The position numbers and the translations under genes are program-made. A stretch of 64,000 nt of DNA from Rhodococcus sp. IEGM 1381 (GTDB lineage Bacteria; Actinomycetota; Actinomycetes; Mycobacteriales; Mycobacteriaceae), in NCBI RefSeq assembly GCF_030056795.1, contig NZ_JASHKQ010000013.1, forward strand, positions 1 through 64,000, written 5' to 3'. Under the pieces are notes generated by a model. The model worked only from the letters and a program-made list of their open reading frames with translations. It did no database searches and was not told where the DNA came from. Below, one piece after another: positions 1-8,458 of the stretch. Position 1 is the first letter of the stretch; every line of letters starts with the position of its first letter.

Positions 1-136
1 AGTGCTTGTGCTCGACATCGAGTGTGATCCAGTCGCAGTGCACGCGGTAGCAGGCTGCGATCTTGCGGGCCGCCTGACGGTTTTCTGCTTGTGCGGCAGC
101 GGTCAACGCCTCCAGTGACACGGTCGGTACTGCCAT
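1..136 (-). CDS. N-terminal fragment, probable DUF222/HNH (13E12-type) protein
   Basis: The reading frame starts at an ATG at 136 and runs off the left edge, so only about 45 residues are visible. They begin MAVPTVSLEALTAAAQAEN and continue with a helix containing QAARKIAACYRVH. This alanine-rich N-terminus ending in a Cys-Tyr-Arg helix resembles the start of actinobacterial DUF222 proteins with a C-terminal HNH nuclease domain (13E12 repeat family), which occur in many copies in Rhodococcus and Mycobacterium. The nuclease domain is outside the window, so the assignment is tentative. The gene lies just downstream of, and on the same strand as, a decayed HxlR gene. Confidence 0.35.
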   Translation of the reverse strand, partial: MAVPTVSLEALTAAAQAENRQAARKIAACYRVHCDWITLDVEHKH

Positions 137-142
137 CCCTTT

Positions 143-507
143 TCACCCCCCGGTGACCCGAAACAAGAACGCCTGTTCGAACAAGAAGAACAGTAACCCG
201 AGCCACCGACAGGAAACGGAAGAGGCACGACGATCGAGCTGATTCTCCTGTTCAGGGGCGGTAACCGTCGGTGTCGTTGCCTTCGTTCTATCGTTCCATC
301 GTTGCGCCCACTGCCAGAGCGGTTCGAGTGCCGGCCCAAGCTCGTCATCGAGTTCGGTGAGGCGATAGGAGCCCTCGGGGGCCTCGAGAAGCACCCGAGC
401 GTCGACGAGGTGCGCAACCTGGTGGCGAGAACGCTGGACGGGATATCGTCGGTGCATCGCCTGAGTTCGAGGAAACCGGGCTCGCGCATTGTCTTTCTCG
501 CCAGCCA
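143..507 (-). pseudogene. HxlR-type regulator remnant, truncated and frameshifted
   Basis: Two overlapping minus-strand frames together spell the C-terminal two thirds of an HxlR-family winged-helix regulator. One frame gives FLELRRCTDDIPSSVLATRL (recognition-helix region). The other continues with HLVDARVLLEAPEGSYRLTE and ends near ALEPLWQWAQRW. The frame change falls around 411-414, where one base appears lost. The first ~40 residues expected of an HxlR protein, including the usual N-terminal Cys, are missing: the first frame meets a stop at 508-510, and the DNA beyond about 485 instead encodes an SDR on the opposite strand. I infer a pseudogene whose 5' end was deleted together with that of its divergent partner. 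Confidence 0.65.
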
Positions 508-844
508 TCAGGCGCATTTTCACGGCCGCAAGCCGGTCCCGGTCGAGTGCGAGCCCATTGCCGCGAGCAAGCGTGCGGGAAAATACGGCCTGCGCGATTC
601 GATCCCCGATTTCAATTCGCGCGGAATCGAATTGGTCGTCGTCTCGGGTGACATGATCGACGGAACCACCGTCGTCACTCTGCTGGAACGTCGAAACCCC
701 GACGCGGTGGCCGCTCGCACCGCATGCGGTGCGCTTCCGACAGTCGCTGAATTCGCTACGGCTGTGGTGGCAGCATGCGTCGATGCGATCGAACGATCAG
801 GGCATGTTGTCTACGTGGGCGGAGCCGATTACCTCGAGCAGTAG
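481..844 (+). pseudogene. Short-chain dehydrogenase remnant (C-terminal part only)
   Basis: From about 481 the plus-strand frame reads SRIVFLASHQAHFHGRKPVP, then AASKRAGKYGLRD and GIELVVVSGDMIDGTTVV, ending SGHVVYVGGADYLEQ. This matches the C-terminal half of an actinobacterial SDR subfamily. The catalytic Lys context (AASKRAG) and the GDMIDG stretch are present, but the N-terminal Rossmann fold with its TGxxxGIG motif is absent. Upstream, the same open frame merely runs antisense through the HxlR remnant, and no convincing start codon or ribosome site precedes the SDR portion. HxlR genes are often divergent from the SDR they control, so a single deletion through the shared intergenic region would explain both truncations. 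Confidence 0.65.
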
Positions 845-863
845 CTGGGGGTAATCGGCTCCG
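820..863 (+). terminator. Inverted repeat at the end of the SDR remnant
   Basis: Perfect 12-base arms, CGGAGCCGATTA and TAATCGGCTCCG, are separated by 20 bases. The left arm lies within the last SDR codons and the right arm just after its stop. It could terminate transcription from either side, since the DUF6764-like gene converges from the right, but no T-run follows. Confidence 0.45.
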
Positions 864-895
864 TTCGACCCGACGAGAATTGTGTCCCTGAAGAA

Positions 896-1450
896 TCAGC
901 TACCGAGGACGCAGAACTGGCCGCTGGAAAGATTCAGAGCGAGAGACAGCGGGCCGACGCAATCGACACCCTGACCCTCGGATGTGGCACCGGATCCCCA
1001 TCCGGCGACGGCGAGAGTCGTCTGGCCGGCGTCGGCCCAGGAGTGTGCGATGCCCCCGCCGAGCGCGAGGGCGTAGGCCGTGCCCGCATTCTTGCTCGCT
1101 CCGAGTGCGACGCCGAATCCGTTGGCATACGTGGTCGTCGCGCCGGGACCGTCGTTGACGCTGACCGCCGTGCCACTGTCGGCAGCCCCGGCCGTGGCCC
1201 GACCGGTGCCGTTCGAGGTGGCGCCGCAGCTCGCGGTGCCGTCGACCTGGATGTCGTTGGCCGAAGGCGGAGACACGCAGTTGACGGGGGCGGCCGACGC
1301 GGTGCCGGCACCCACCAGCGCCGCGGCGGTCATTCCTGAGCCGAGAGCGAATATTGCTGCGGTGCGGGCAATTCGGCTACCGAACCGACTCGACGTGCGC
1401 GTGGTGGAGGAGGAGGGCGAAGAACGGCGGGGCTGGGAAACAGAGAACAA
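896..1450 (-). CDS. Secreted DUF6764-like protein
   Basis: This encodes 184 residues. Residues 1-25 are Ser/Arg-rich, followed by a hydrophobic segment and an Ala-Ser-Ala-Ala type signal peptidase site near residue 53, so the mature protein starts around APVNC. The mature part is small, Gly/Ala/Thr/Ser-rich and carries four Cys (in VNCVSPP, ASCGA, VDCVG and QFCVLG), probably two disulfides after export. I recall this pattern as the actinobacterial DUF6764 family of unknown function. The start is TTG at 1450: AAGGAG lies about eight bases upstream and no ATG fits the signal peptide. It is transcribed alone and converges on the SDR remnant. Confidence 0.72.
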   Translation of the reverse strand: MFSVSQPRRSSPSSSTTRTSSRFGSRIARTAAIFALGSGMTAAALVGAGTASAAPVNCVSPPSANDIQVDGTASCGATSNGTGRATAGAADSGTAVSVNDGPGATTTYANGFGVALGASKNAGTAYALALGGGIAHSWADAGQTTLAVAGWGSGATSEGQGVDCVGPLSLALNLSSGQFCVLGS

Positions 1451-2001
1451 CAGAAAGCTCCTTCACGAGCGAAACGGGTCGGTGCGGCACACGGTACCCC
1501 GCTCGAGTCGTTCACGGCAGCAAGCCGCTGCGGTTTGTGTAACGGTGCCGCTGACATCCGGGAATGAATCGCCGTGGAAGTCCGATTTTCCGTACCCTCG
1601 CCGCGGCTGTCGTGGCCGCCGGTCATGCGTCCACGGCACTGTTCTGCTGTACGGTAGATCAATCGAATTCTCCTCCATCGCTTCGTATTTCGGCGTTCGG
1701 ATCAGCACGCTCTGGCACGCCGGACTCGGCCGGCGGCGGGGCACGGACGCAAGCGCCGATGCCCGCCGATCGCAAGGAAATCGTTACCGACAGCTGTCGA
1801 CCGCCGCTGGGCTCAGACGCGTCGAACATTGCCGATGTCATCGAGACAGGATCGACAGTATCGAGCCGTCAGGGCACGTGCGACGGTTCGTTGTCACAGA
1901 AGAACCGCCTGGCCATTTATCGACGCTCACAATTGATTTCGCGTCCGAGGAAGGGGACGGCCCGCCCGAACCGGTCCGGGCTTCGCCTTGACCTCGCAGC
2001 C
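1451..2001. other. Intergenic stretch without a convincing gene
   Basis: This 551-base interval separates the secreted-protein gene from the MerR gene, which ends at 2002. It must hold the promoter of the secreted-protein gene near 1460-1560. Open frames exist on both strands, for example one from ATG 1564 with a hydrophobic start, but none has a ribosome site or recognisable domain, and the longest run antisense through the MerR gene. I see no RNA gene or clear terminator. Confidence 0.5.
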
Positions 2002-2469
2002 TCAGGGTCCGGTTGTACCGCCGTAGGTGGCAATTTTGTATTCGGTTGCCACCAGCGAGAGTTGCAGTTCTCGGATGCGGCGTCGGACGGTGTCTCGATG
2101 CTCTACGAGCATGTCGAGTCGTTCCGGAACGGTGTGCTCCCCGCCGTCGACCAGTTCGACATAGTGCTGCAAGTCGCGCATCGGCATGCCCGACAACCGC
2201 ATGCGGGTGAGGAACACGAGTCTGCGAACAGCTACGTTGTCGTAGCTTCGATGGTCGAGCCCATCGCGGGCCACCTCGATCAGGCCACACCGTTCGTAGT
2301 AGCGGAGAGTGTGTGCTGAGATATCGAGGAGTTCGGCAACCTCGGCAATGCCGAGGGGTTCGGCGATCTCACCGGGTTCGATCAGCTCGTGCACCAGGTC
2401 GACGGTCAGCGGTACGTCCGAATCGGCCGCGGCTGCCAGCGCCTTGTTCATCAGATCCATCGTCGCCAT
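2002..2469 (-). CDS. MerR-family transcriptional regulator
   Basis: This encodes 155 residues. After a leader of about 38 residues comes the MerR helix-turn-helix with LGIAEVAELLDISAHTLRYY, then ERCGLIEVARDGLDHRSY and the wing, giving the standard HTH-wing-HTH-wing DNA-binding module (about 38-108). A dimerisation coiled coil follows (VELVDGGEHTVPERLDMLVE). No Cys-rich metal-binding or large effector domain is present, so the inducer cannot be read from the sequence. It lies 29 bases downstream of an SDR gene on the same strand. MerR-SDR pairs of this kind are common in actinomycetes, and the regulator probably controls the pair. Confidence 0.88.
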   Translation of the reverse strand: MATMDLMNKALAAAADSDVPLTVDLVHELIEPGEIAEPLGIAEVAELLDISAHTLRYYERCGLIEVARDGLDHRSYDNVAVRRLVFLTRMRLSGMPMRDLQHYVELVDGGEHTVPERLDMLVEHRDTVRRRIRELQLSLVATEYKIATYGGTTGP

Positions 2470-2498
2470 GGGTACAGAAGATAGTCCGGCCGGTGGCG

Positions 2499-3392
2499 TC
2501 AGGCCGGGCGGACGGACTCGGGTACGCCCGGGAAGTCCGCGCTCTCCGACAACTCCGCGTGGGTTTCGAGCGAGGACAGTTCTCTGCGGTACGACTCGTG
2601 AAGCCGACGGACCGCTTCGCGTCCGAGAGGAATGCGCAGGGGAGCAGATTCGGCCTCGACCAGGTCACGGATGATTCGAGCCGCGCGGTTCGGATCGCCT
2701 TCCTGTCGACCGTTCGCGGAGAGCATGTCGGCTCTCATCGCGCCGAGAGCGTCGGCGTACACAACGCCGGATGCGGCTTGTTCGAGCACGTCGGCACCGT
2801 TGAAGCCGGTTCGAAAGCGGCTCGGCTCGACGATCAGAACTCGAATCCCGAACGGTGCGACCTCGCCGGACAGTGCCTCCGACCAACCCTCCAGTGCGAA
2901 TTTTCCAGCCGAGTAGGAACCGGCTCCGGGAAACGAGATGCGGCCGCCCTGGCTACTCATCTGCACGATCGTTCCTGTGCCCCGCGCACGCATTCCCGGC
3001 AGCACGGCCCTGGTCAGGGCGGCGGGTCCGACGACATGCTGTTCGAGCATGTCGCGCAGTCGTGCGTCGTCGATTTCCTCGGCAGCACCGATCTGCCCGA
3101 CGCCACCGTTGTTGACGAGCACGTCGACCCGTCCGAATCGATCGATCGCCCTCTCGACGACGGTCGGCGCGGATGCGGTGTCTCGGACGTCGAAAGCAAT
3201 GGGCAGTAACGACTCCGGGAACTCGGCCATCAGGTCGCCGATACGTTCGGGGCGCCGCATGGCCGCGACGACGGTGTCGCCTGCTTCCAGGGCCGCTACG
3301 GTCAGCGCCCGTCCCAACCCGGACGATGCCCCGGTGATCAGCCAGTTGCGAGTGGGTCGTGGTGTCGCGGGTGTTTGTGTCATGAACGGCAA
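2499..3392 (-). CDS. Short-chain dehydrogenase/reductase (classical SDR)
   Basis: This encodes 297 residues. The cofactor motif TGASSGLG lies at 20-27, NNGG at 94-97, the catalytic Ser at 146/147 (MSSQGG) and Tyr160-x3-Lys164 (YSAGK), so the active site is intact. An Arg-rich segment after the second strand (RRPER) suggests NADP preference. The C-terminus (residues 190-297) matches the actinobacterial oxidoreductase, SDR-family proteins often annotated as broad-specificity carbonyl reductases. The substrate is unknown. Translation may start at the first Met or at Met4. It is the first gene of a two-gene unit with the MerR regulator. Confidence 0.88.
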   Translation of the reverse strand: MPFMTQTPATPRPTRNWLITGASSGLGRALTVAALEAGDTVVAAMRRPERIGDLMAEFPESLLPIAFDVRDTASAPTVVERAIDRFGRVDVLVNNGGVGQIGAAEEIDDARLRDMLEQHVVGPAALTRAVLPGMRARGTGTIVQMSSQGGRISFPGAGSYSAGKFALEGWSEALSGEVAPFGIRVLIVEPSRFRTGFNGADVLEQAASGVVYADALGAMRADMLSANGRQEGDPNRAARIIRDLVEAESAPLRIPLGREAVRRLHESYRRELSSLETHAELSESADFPGVPESVRPA

Positions 3393-3426
3393 GCTAGGGC
3401 TTCGAGCGCACTCGAACGCAAACCCG

Positions 3427-3900
3427 TCAGACGCTGCCCTCGTACCCGTGTTGCCGCCATGCCTCGTACATCGTCACCGCCGCTGCGTTGGCGAGGTTGA
3501 GCGATCGACGGCCGGGAATCATCGGGATGCGAAGGCGATCGGTCACGTGCGGGTCTTCGAGGACCTCGTCGGGGAGTCCTGTGGGTTCCGGCCCGAAGAG
3601 GAGGACATCGCCGGGCTCGTACGCGACGTCGGCGTAGGAGCGTGTGGCGTGGGCGGTGTAGGCGAACACTCGCGTCGGTGCCAGAGCAGACCAGGCCGAC
3701 GGCAGGTCTCGGTGCACGGTGACGGACGCCAGATCGTGGTAGTCCAAGCCGGCCCGTTTGAGTTTCGGCTCGGACATGTCGAAACCGAGGGGACCCACCA
3801 GGTGCAGTTCGCATCCGGTGCCGGCGACCAGGCGAATTGCGTTGCCGGTGTTCTGGGGGATTCGGGGCTCGAAGAACATCAGTCGAAACACCCGGTTCAC
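3427..3900 (-). CDS. trmL: tRNA (cytidine/uridine-2'-O)-methyltransferase TrmL, SPOUT family
   Basis: This encodes 157 residues, the usual length for TrmL, which 2'-O-methylates the wobble base (position 34) of tRNA-Leu isoacceptors. The N-terminus has FFEPRIPQNTGNAIRL, the conserved RNA/SAM-binding Asn stretch. The knotted C-terminal SAM site is visible as LFGPEPTGLP, IPMIPGRRSLNLANAAAV and a final Tyr-Glu-Ala-Trp helix. The frame stays open upstream, but homology begins at VFRLMFFEPR, so the start is GTG at 3900 or 3891. It is divergent from mfpA with about 25 bases between starts, so the promoters must overlap. In M. tuberculosis the equivalent spoU (Rv3366) also lies near mfpA. Confidence 0.9.
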   Translation of the reverse strand: MNRVFRLMFFEPRIPQNTGNAIRLVAGTGCELHLVGPLGFDMSEPKLKRAGLDYHDLASVTVHRDLPSAWSALAPTRVFAYTAHATRSYADVAYEPGDVLLFGPEPTGLPDEVLEDPHVTDRLRIPMIPGRRSLNLANAAAVTMYEAWRQHGYEGSV

Positions 3901-3924
3901 TCTGCCACCACGAACCGGGGAAGT

Positions 3925-4533
3925 ATGGGGCAGGTGGACGACGAGCAGATCATCGGTGAAGATTTTTCCGACACTCGACTGGACGGGCAGGAATGGAACG
4001 GCAGGCAATTCGTCCGGTGCACCTTTCGTGATGCCGACATGAGTGGAGTGCGAACCGACTCGGTCGTGTTCACCGAATGCGATTTCACCGGCACCGACCT
4101 GACCGAATCGATCCACACGAATTCTGCCTTTCGCTCGTGCACCTTCACTCGGACGAATCTGCAGCACAGTACATTTCGGCACTCGACCATGATGGGTTCG
4201 GTGTTCGTGGACAGCCGGATGCGGCCCGCGACCTATGACGAGGTCGATTTCACTCTCGCGGCGTTGGGGAACGTCGACCTGCGCGGTCTCGACCTCACGG
4301 GGTGCCGGATGCGGGAGGCGAACCTGGTGTCTGCAGATTTTCGGAAAGCAACAGTGCGCTCGGTCGATTTCGCGGGAGCCCGCACCGTCGACGCCAAGTT
4401 CGACGAGGCCGATCTACGCGGAGCAGTGGTCGATCCGTCTCTGTGGGTCAGCGCGAGTGTGCGGGGTGCCAAGATCGAGCTGATGCAGGCCGTGGCATAC
4501 GCGGGAGCGCACGGTCTCGTCGTGGAGGGCTGA
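3925..4533 (+). CDS. mfpA: MfpA-type pentapeptide-repeat protein (DNA gyrase inhibitor)
   Basis: This encodes 202 residues built almost wholly of A(D/N)LXX-like pentapeptides, for example [40 protein letters not shown] and [10 protein letters not shown]. Such repeats fold into a right-handed beta-helix that mimics B-DNA, binds gyrase and gives low-level fluoroquinolone protection. The block [15 protein letters not shown] and the end [10 protein letters not shown] align with mycobacterial MfpA as I remember it (about 183 residues). The start is ATG 3925, preceded by GGGGAAGT. Unlike mycobacteria, no mfpEBCD conservon accompanies it; here it stands alone, divergent from trmL and upstream of folD. 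Confidence 0.87.
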   Translation: MGQVDDEQIIGEDFSDTRLDGQEWNGRQFVRCTFRDADMSGVRTDSVVFTECDFTGTDLTESIHTNSAFRSCTFTRTNLQHSTFRHSTMMGSVFVDSRMRPATYDEVDFTLAALGNVDLRGLDLTGCRMREANLVSADFRKATVRSVDFAGARTVDAKFDEADLRGAVVDPSLWVSASVRGAKIELMQAVAYAGAHGLVVEG

Positions 4534-4588
4534 CGCGGTCTTCGGACCGGCGCGGCACGGCCGACCCCGAGCCTGGAACAATAGCCCT

Positions 4589-5446
4589 GTGACTGCAACG
4601 ATCCTCGATGGCAAAGCGACCCGTGACGAGATATTCGTCGATCTCACCGCCCGCGTGGCGGCGCTGCGGGAGCAGGGCATCACCCCGGGACTGGCCACAG
4701 TCTTGGTGGGCGACGACCCGGGATCTGCGGCGTACGTCCGTGGCAAGCACAACGACTGCGCCAAGGTCGGGATCACCTCGATTCGTCGCGATCTGCCCGC
4801 GGACATCACCCAGTCGGATCTCGAAGCAGTCATCGACGAACTCAACGCCAACCCCGACTGCACCGGATACATCGTGCAGCTGCCGTTGCCGAAGCATCTC
4901 GACGAGAATGCTGCTCTGGAGCGGATCGATCCGGATAAGGACGCCGACGGCCTCCATCCGATCAACCTGGGACGTCTGGTGCTCGGTAAGGACGCTGCGC
5001 TGCCGTGCACGCCGCGTGGCATCGTGCACCTGCTGCGTCGTTACGACGTGACACTCGACGGCGCGCACGCGGTGGTCATCGGCCGCGGCGTCACTGTAGG
5101 TCGACCCATCGGGCTGTTGCTCACGAGGCGGTCGGAGAACGCTACGGTAACGTTGTGCCACACCGGAACTCGCGATCTTGCTGCCGAGGTCTCGCGCGCC
5201 GATATCATCGTTGCCGCCGCCGGAGTTCCCGGATTGATCACCCCAGACATGGTCAAGCCCGGTGCCGCCGTGCTCGATGTCGGCGTGACCCGCACCGAGG
5301 ACGGATTGCGCGGGGACGTCGCCGACGGTGTTGCCGATGTGGCAGGTTTCCTCTCGCCCAACCCCGGTGGCGTCGGACCCCTAACCCGAGCCTTCTTGCT
5401 CACCAACGTCGTCGAGCGTGCCGAGCGCACCGCAGCCGAGAGCTGA
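4589..5446 (+). CDS. folD: Bifunctional methylenetetrahydrofolate dehydrogenase/cyclohydrolase FolD
   Basis: This encodes 285 residues, normal for FolD. The enzyme oxidises 5,10-methylene-THF with NADP and hydrolyses the methenyl product to 10-formyl-THF for purine and fMet-tRNA synthesis. The signatures are [14 protein letters not shown] (Tyr and Lys of the active site), [26 protein letters not shown], the Rossmann loop [16 protein letters not shown] and the C-terminal [14 protein letters not shown]. The GTG at 4589 is seven bases after an AACAAT-like box, compatible with a leaderless transcript. The DUF3017 gene follows eleven bases after the stop, as in mycobacteria (folD/Rv3355c). Confidence 0.95.
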   Translation: MTATILDGKATRDEIFVDLTARVAALREQGITPGLATVLVGDDPGSAAYVRGKHNDCAKVGITSIRRDLPADITQSDLEAVIDELNANPDCTGYIVQLPLPKHLDENAALERIDPDKDADGLHPINLGRLVLGKDAALPCTPRGIVHLLRRYDVTLDGAHAVVIGRGVTVGRPIGLLLTRRSENATVTLCHTGTRDLAAEVSRADIIVAAAGVPGLITPDMVKPGAAVLDVGVTRTEDGLRGDVADGVADVAGFLSPNPGGVGPLTRAFLLTNVVERAERTAAES

Positions 5447-5457
5447 GCGATCCGAGC

Positions 5458-5775
5458 ATGAACGCCGCCAAGGATTCACGGGCTGAATCCGATCAGGGAT
5501 TTCGTGCAGCCGTGGCGCGTAACCTACCGATCGTCGCGGTGTCGGTCGTCGTGCTTGCTGCGCTCGTTCTGGTGCTGGCGGATCGCTGGCGGCGCGGCGC
5601 GTTCATCTTCGGTTGTGCGGCATTACTGGCCGCGGTGCTGCGGTTGTGCCTGCCGGAATCCCGGGTCGGAACCCTCAGCGTGCGCAGTCGTGGATTCGAC
5701 GTGCTCGCGTTGGGCTGCGTCGGCGGAGCGATCGTGTTCTTGTCGCTGTCGATCGACCCACTGGGAACCGACTGA
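5458..5775 (+). CDS. DUF3017 membrane protein
   Basis: This encodes 105 residues. After about 24 hydrophilic residues come three hydrophobic segments (around 24-41, 47-60 and 78-96) with short charged links (DRWRRG, PESRVGTLSVRSRG). This fits the small three-helix actinobacterial DUF3017 family, whose members lie directly downstream of folD. Function is unknown. It is eleven bases from folD and surely cotranscribed, and it converges on metX with only 15 bases between. Confidence 0.82.
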   Translation: MNAAKDSRAESDQGFRAAVARNLPIVAVSVVVLAALVLVLADRWRRGAFIFGCAALLAAVLRLCLPESRVGTLSVRSRGFDVLALGCVGGAIVFLSLSIDPLGTD

Positions 5776-5790
5776 TCTTGCCCGTCGGTT

Positions 5791-6936
5791 TCAGCGGCGT
5801 CCGAGGCGAGCGAGTTCCATCGTCTCGGCGAGCAGTTTCGCCACGGAATCGGCTTCGGTGAGGAACCCGTCGTGACCGTCGCGAGATTGGATAACTTCGA
5901 GTCCGCGGCACTGGGGGAGTTCGCGAGCGATCTCCTTCTGCAAGCGCAGTGGATAGAGACGATCCGAATCGACTCCGCCGACGATGGTCGGAACCGGTAC
6001 CGACGCAAGAGCTTCGGCTACACCGCCGCGGCCACGACCCACATCGTGACGGTTCATTGCCTCGGTGAGTAGGACATACGTCGCCGCGTCGAATCGATTG
6101 ACCAGCTTTGCGGCCTGATGCTCGAGGTAGCTCTGTACCGAGTAGCGGCCGCCGGCCCACGGATCTTCGTCGTTCTGCGGAGAGTTGCCGAACCGGATGT
6201 CGAGTTCGCTCTCGGTGCGATACGTCAGATGCGCGATGCGTCGCGCGATACCCAGTCCGGCCGTCGGAGACGTGCCGGTGGCGTGGTAATTGCCACCGAG
6301 CCACCCCGGATCCGCCTTGATCGCGGCGATCTGCGTTGTCTGCGTGCCGATCTGGTCGGCTGTTGCCCGGGCTCCAACGGCCAGAACGAGTGCCGCTGCC
6401 ACTCGATCGGGGCGACTCACTATCCACTCGAGGGTGCGCATGCCGCCCATCGAGCCGCCGACGACAGCGGCGAAGCGGTCGATGCCCAAAGCGTCGGCGA
6501 CGGCTGCCTCGGCCGCGACCTGGTCACGGATGGAGATTTCGGGGAACGTCGACCCATACGGTGTGCCGTCGGGCGAGATACTGCTCGGTCCGGTGGTGCC
6601 GCCGCACCCGCCGAGCACGTTGGTCGCCACCACGCACCACTCGTCGGTGTCGATAGGGCGCCCGGGTCCGACCATTCCGTTCCACCAACCGGGCAGTGCA
6701 TGATCTGCGTCCGGCGGGCCCGACACATGCGAATCGCCCGTCAGTGCATGTTCGACGAGCACGACGTTGCTGCGGTCGGTGGCGAGTTCGCCCCACCGCT
6801 GCACCGCGACAGTGACCTGAGGGATGCGCGCGCCGTTCTCGAGATCGAGAGCGCCGATGTCGATGGTGCCCAGACGCCCGTCCGGAGACGGAAGAACCGC
6901 CTCCGGACGAACGCCTGTGTCGCAGCTGTGACTCAA
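5791..6936 (-). CDS. metX: Homoserine O-acetyltransferase
   Basis: This encodes 381 residues of an alpha/beta-hydrolase-fold acyltransferase that transfers acetyl from acetyl-CoA to homoserine. The nucleophile elbow GGSMGG places the catalytic Ser at 162. The C-terminus supplies the Asp ([11 protein letters not shown]) and His (SRDGHDGFL). The oxyanion region [14 protein letters not shown] and the WW...GPGRPIDTD block are typical. It is the second gene of the metYX operon: its ATG overlaps the metY stop by four bases, so translation is coupled, and both are controlled by the SAM-IV riboswitch and leader ORF upstream of metY. Confidence 0.95.
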   Translation of the reverse strand: MSHSCDTGVRPEAVLPSPDGRLGTIDIGALDLENGARIPQVTVAVQRWGELATDRSNVVLVEHALTGDSHVSGPPDADHALPGWWNGMVGPGRPIDTDEWCVVATNVLGGCGGTTGPSSISPDGTPYGSTFPEISIRDQVAAEAAVADALGIDRFAAVVGGSMGGMRTLEWIVSRPDRVAAALVLAVGARATADQIGTQTTQIAAIKADPGWLGGNYHATGTSPTAGLGIARRIAHLTYRTESELDIRFGNSPQNDEDPWAGGRYSVQSYLEHQAAKLVNRFDAATYVLLTEAMNRHDVGRGRGGVAEALASVPVPTIVGGVDSDRLYPLRLQKEIARELPQCRGLEVIQSRDGHDGFLTEADSVAKLLAETMELARLGRR

Positions 6937-8282
6937 GATGCCGCCGCGCTGAAGCCGACCTCGAGATCGGCGATGATGTCGTCGATTCCTTCGATTCCCA
7001 CGGCCAGACGAACCAGACCTGGCGTCACTCCCGATGCCAGCTGCTCGTCGGGAGTCAGCTGGGAATGGGTGGTGGACGCGGGATGAATGACGAGTGAGCG
7101 CACGTCTCCGATGTTAGCGACGTGGCTGTGCAGTGTGAGCGCGTTGACGAACTTCTTGCCCGCGTCCACGCCGCCCTTCAACTCGAACGCGACGATCGCA
7201 CCTTGCCCCTTGGGCAACAACTCCTGGCCGCGTCGGTACCACGGCGACGATTCGAGTCCGGCGTAGTTGATCGAGACGACATCGTCGCGGCCGGCGAGGA
7301 ACTCGGCCACCTTCTGAGCGTTCGCCACGTGCCGCTCGATTCGGAGGCTCAACGTCTCGATGCCCTGGCTGATGAGGAAGGCGTTGAACGGGGAGACCGC
7401 CGCACCGATGTCACGCAGCAGCTGCACGCGTGCTTTCAATGCGAATGCAGGTGCGCCGAGATCGGCGAAGACCACACCGTGGTAGCTGGGGTCCGCGGTG
7501 GTGAAGTTCGGGTGACGGCCCTGCGTCCAATCGAAGGTGCCACCGTCGACGATGACGCCCGCGATCGCCGTGCCGTGCCCGCCCAGGTACTTGGTCGCCG
7601 AGTGCACGACGATGTCGGCACCGTGCTTCAACGGCTGCAGCAGGTACGGCGTTGCCACTGTGTTGTCCACGATCAACGGGATGCCGTTTTCGTGGGCCAC
7701 CGCCGAGATGCCGGGGATGTCGAGAATGTCGTTCTTCGGGTTGGAGATCGACTCACCGTAGAACGCCTTGGTCGACGGCGTGATCGCGGCTCGCCACTGC
7801 TCGAGATCATCGGGATCGTCGACGAACGAGACGGTGATGCCCAGCTTGGGGAGCGTGTAGTGGAAGAGGTTGTACGTACCGCCGTACAGTCGAGGGCTTG
7901 AGACGATGTGGTCTCCTGCCTCGGCGAGGTTGAGAATCGCAAACGTCTCGGCCGCCTGACCCGACGCGAGCAGCAGGGCAGCGACGCCACCTTCGAGAGC
8001 GGCGATGCGCTGCTCCACGACGTCCTGGGTGGGGTTGATGATGCGGGTGTAGATGTTGCCCGGCTCTGCGAGGCCGAACAATGCAGCCGCGTGATCGGTG
8101 TTGTCGAACGTGTACGAGGTGGTCTGGTAGATCGGCAATGCGCGGGCGTTGGTAGCGCCGTCCGGGGTCTGACCCGAGTGGATCTGCTTGGTCTCGAAGC
8201 TCCAGTTGGCCGACGGGTCGGTGAACGGATCCTCGGTGGGTGCTCCGGTGGCGTCGACGACGTCGGGGGTCGAATCGGTCAT
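6933..8282 (-). CDS. metY: O-acetylhomoserine sulfhydrylase
   Basis: This encodes 449 residues of a PLP-dependent Cys/Met-metabolism enzyme that makes homocysteine from O-acetylhomoserine and sulfide. The PLP Lys is 231 in [28 protein letters not shown] and EKRIA-like helix residues (90-97), the TTSYTF segment and the C-terminal [11 protein letters not shown] loop are family hallmarks. The length and the extended C-terminal region favour MetY over MetB or MetC. The start is ATG 8282 with GGAG eleven bases upstream. The gene follows a 300-base leader containing a SAM-IV aptamer and a short Cys-rich ORF, so SAM and perhaps cysteine supply both tune it. Confidence 0.94.
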   Translation of the reverse strand: MTDSTPDVVDATGAPTEDPFTDPSANWSFETKQIHSGQTPDGATNARALPIYQTTSYTFDNTDHAAALFGLAEPGNIYTRIINPTQDVVEQRIAALEGGVAALLLASGQAAETFAILNLAEAGDHIVSSPRLYGGTYNLFHYTLPKLGITVSFVDDPDDLEQWRAAITPSTKAFYGESISNPKNDILDIPGISAVAHENGIPLIVDNTVATPYLLQPLKHGADIVVHSATKYLGGHGTAIAGVIVDGGTFDWTQGRHPNFTTADPSYHGVVFADLGAPAFALKARVQLLRDIGAAVSPFNAFLISQGIETLSLRIERHVANAQKVAEFLAGRDDVVSINYAGLESSPWYRRGQELLPKGQGAIVAFELKGGVDAGKKFVNALTLHSHVANIGDVRSLVIHPASTTHSQLTPDEQLASGVTPGLVRLAVGIEGIDDIIADLEVGFSAAAS

Positions 8283-8317
8283 GGCTGGTGATACTCCGTT
8301 TTCTGAGACGAGTCTGT

Positions 8318-8389
8318 CTAAGACGAATCGAATGTCGAATGATGCTCGAGAAGTCGAGCGTTACGGGGCGTATCGGTACAGCAACACAT
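8318..8389 (-). CDS. Cys-rich leader peptide ORF ahead of metY
   Basis: A 23-codon ORF begins ATG-TGT-TGC-TGT (MCCCTDTPRN...) and ends with TAG at 8318-8320, 35 bases before the metY start. A perfect AGGAGG sits seven bases before the ATG, a stronger ribosome site than that of metY itself. Three consecutive Cys codons directly after the start are very unlikely by chance. They match the pattern of actinobacterial leader peptides whose ribosome stalls or slows when charged tRNA-Cys is scarce. It lies between the SAM-IV aptamer and metY, downstream of two hairpins. I infer a second, cysteine-responsive control layer. Confidence 0.7.
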   Translation of the reverse strand: MCCCTDTPRNARLLEHHSTFDSS

Positions 8390-8406
8390 GAGAGAACCTC
8401 CTGACA

Positions 8407-8458
8407 GGCCTCGACCCCAGGAGGCCGAAGATTCAGTGGGTCCGCTTCCTGCGGACCC
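8407..8458 (-). other. Two hairpins between the SAM-IV aptamer and the leader ORF
   Basis: Two perfect stems lie here. One is GGGTCCGC/GCGGACCC around a five-base loop at 8438-8458. The other is GGCCTC/GAGGCC around an eight-base loop at 8407-8426. The second ends only a few bases before the AGGAGG of the leader ORF. They are candidates for the expression platform of the riboswitch, acting on termination or on access to the ribosome site. No T-run follows either, so translational control is more likely. Confidence 0.5.

Noticed and set aside
1564-2319. Plus-strand frame with a hydrophobic N-terminus in the 1.5-2.0 kb gap
   Set aside because: No ribosome site, Cys/Ser-rich unlike its neighbours, and most of its length is antisense to the MerR gene.
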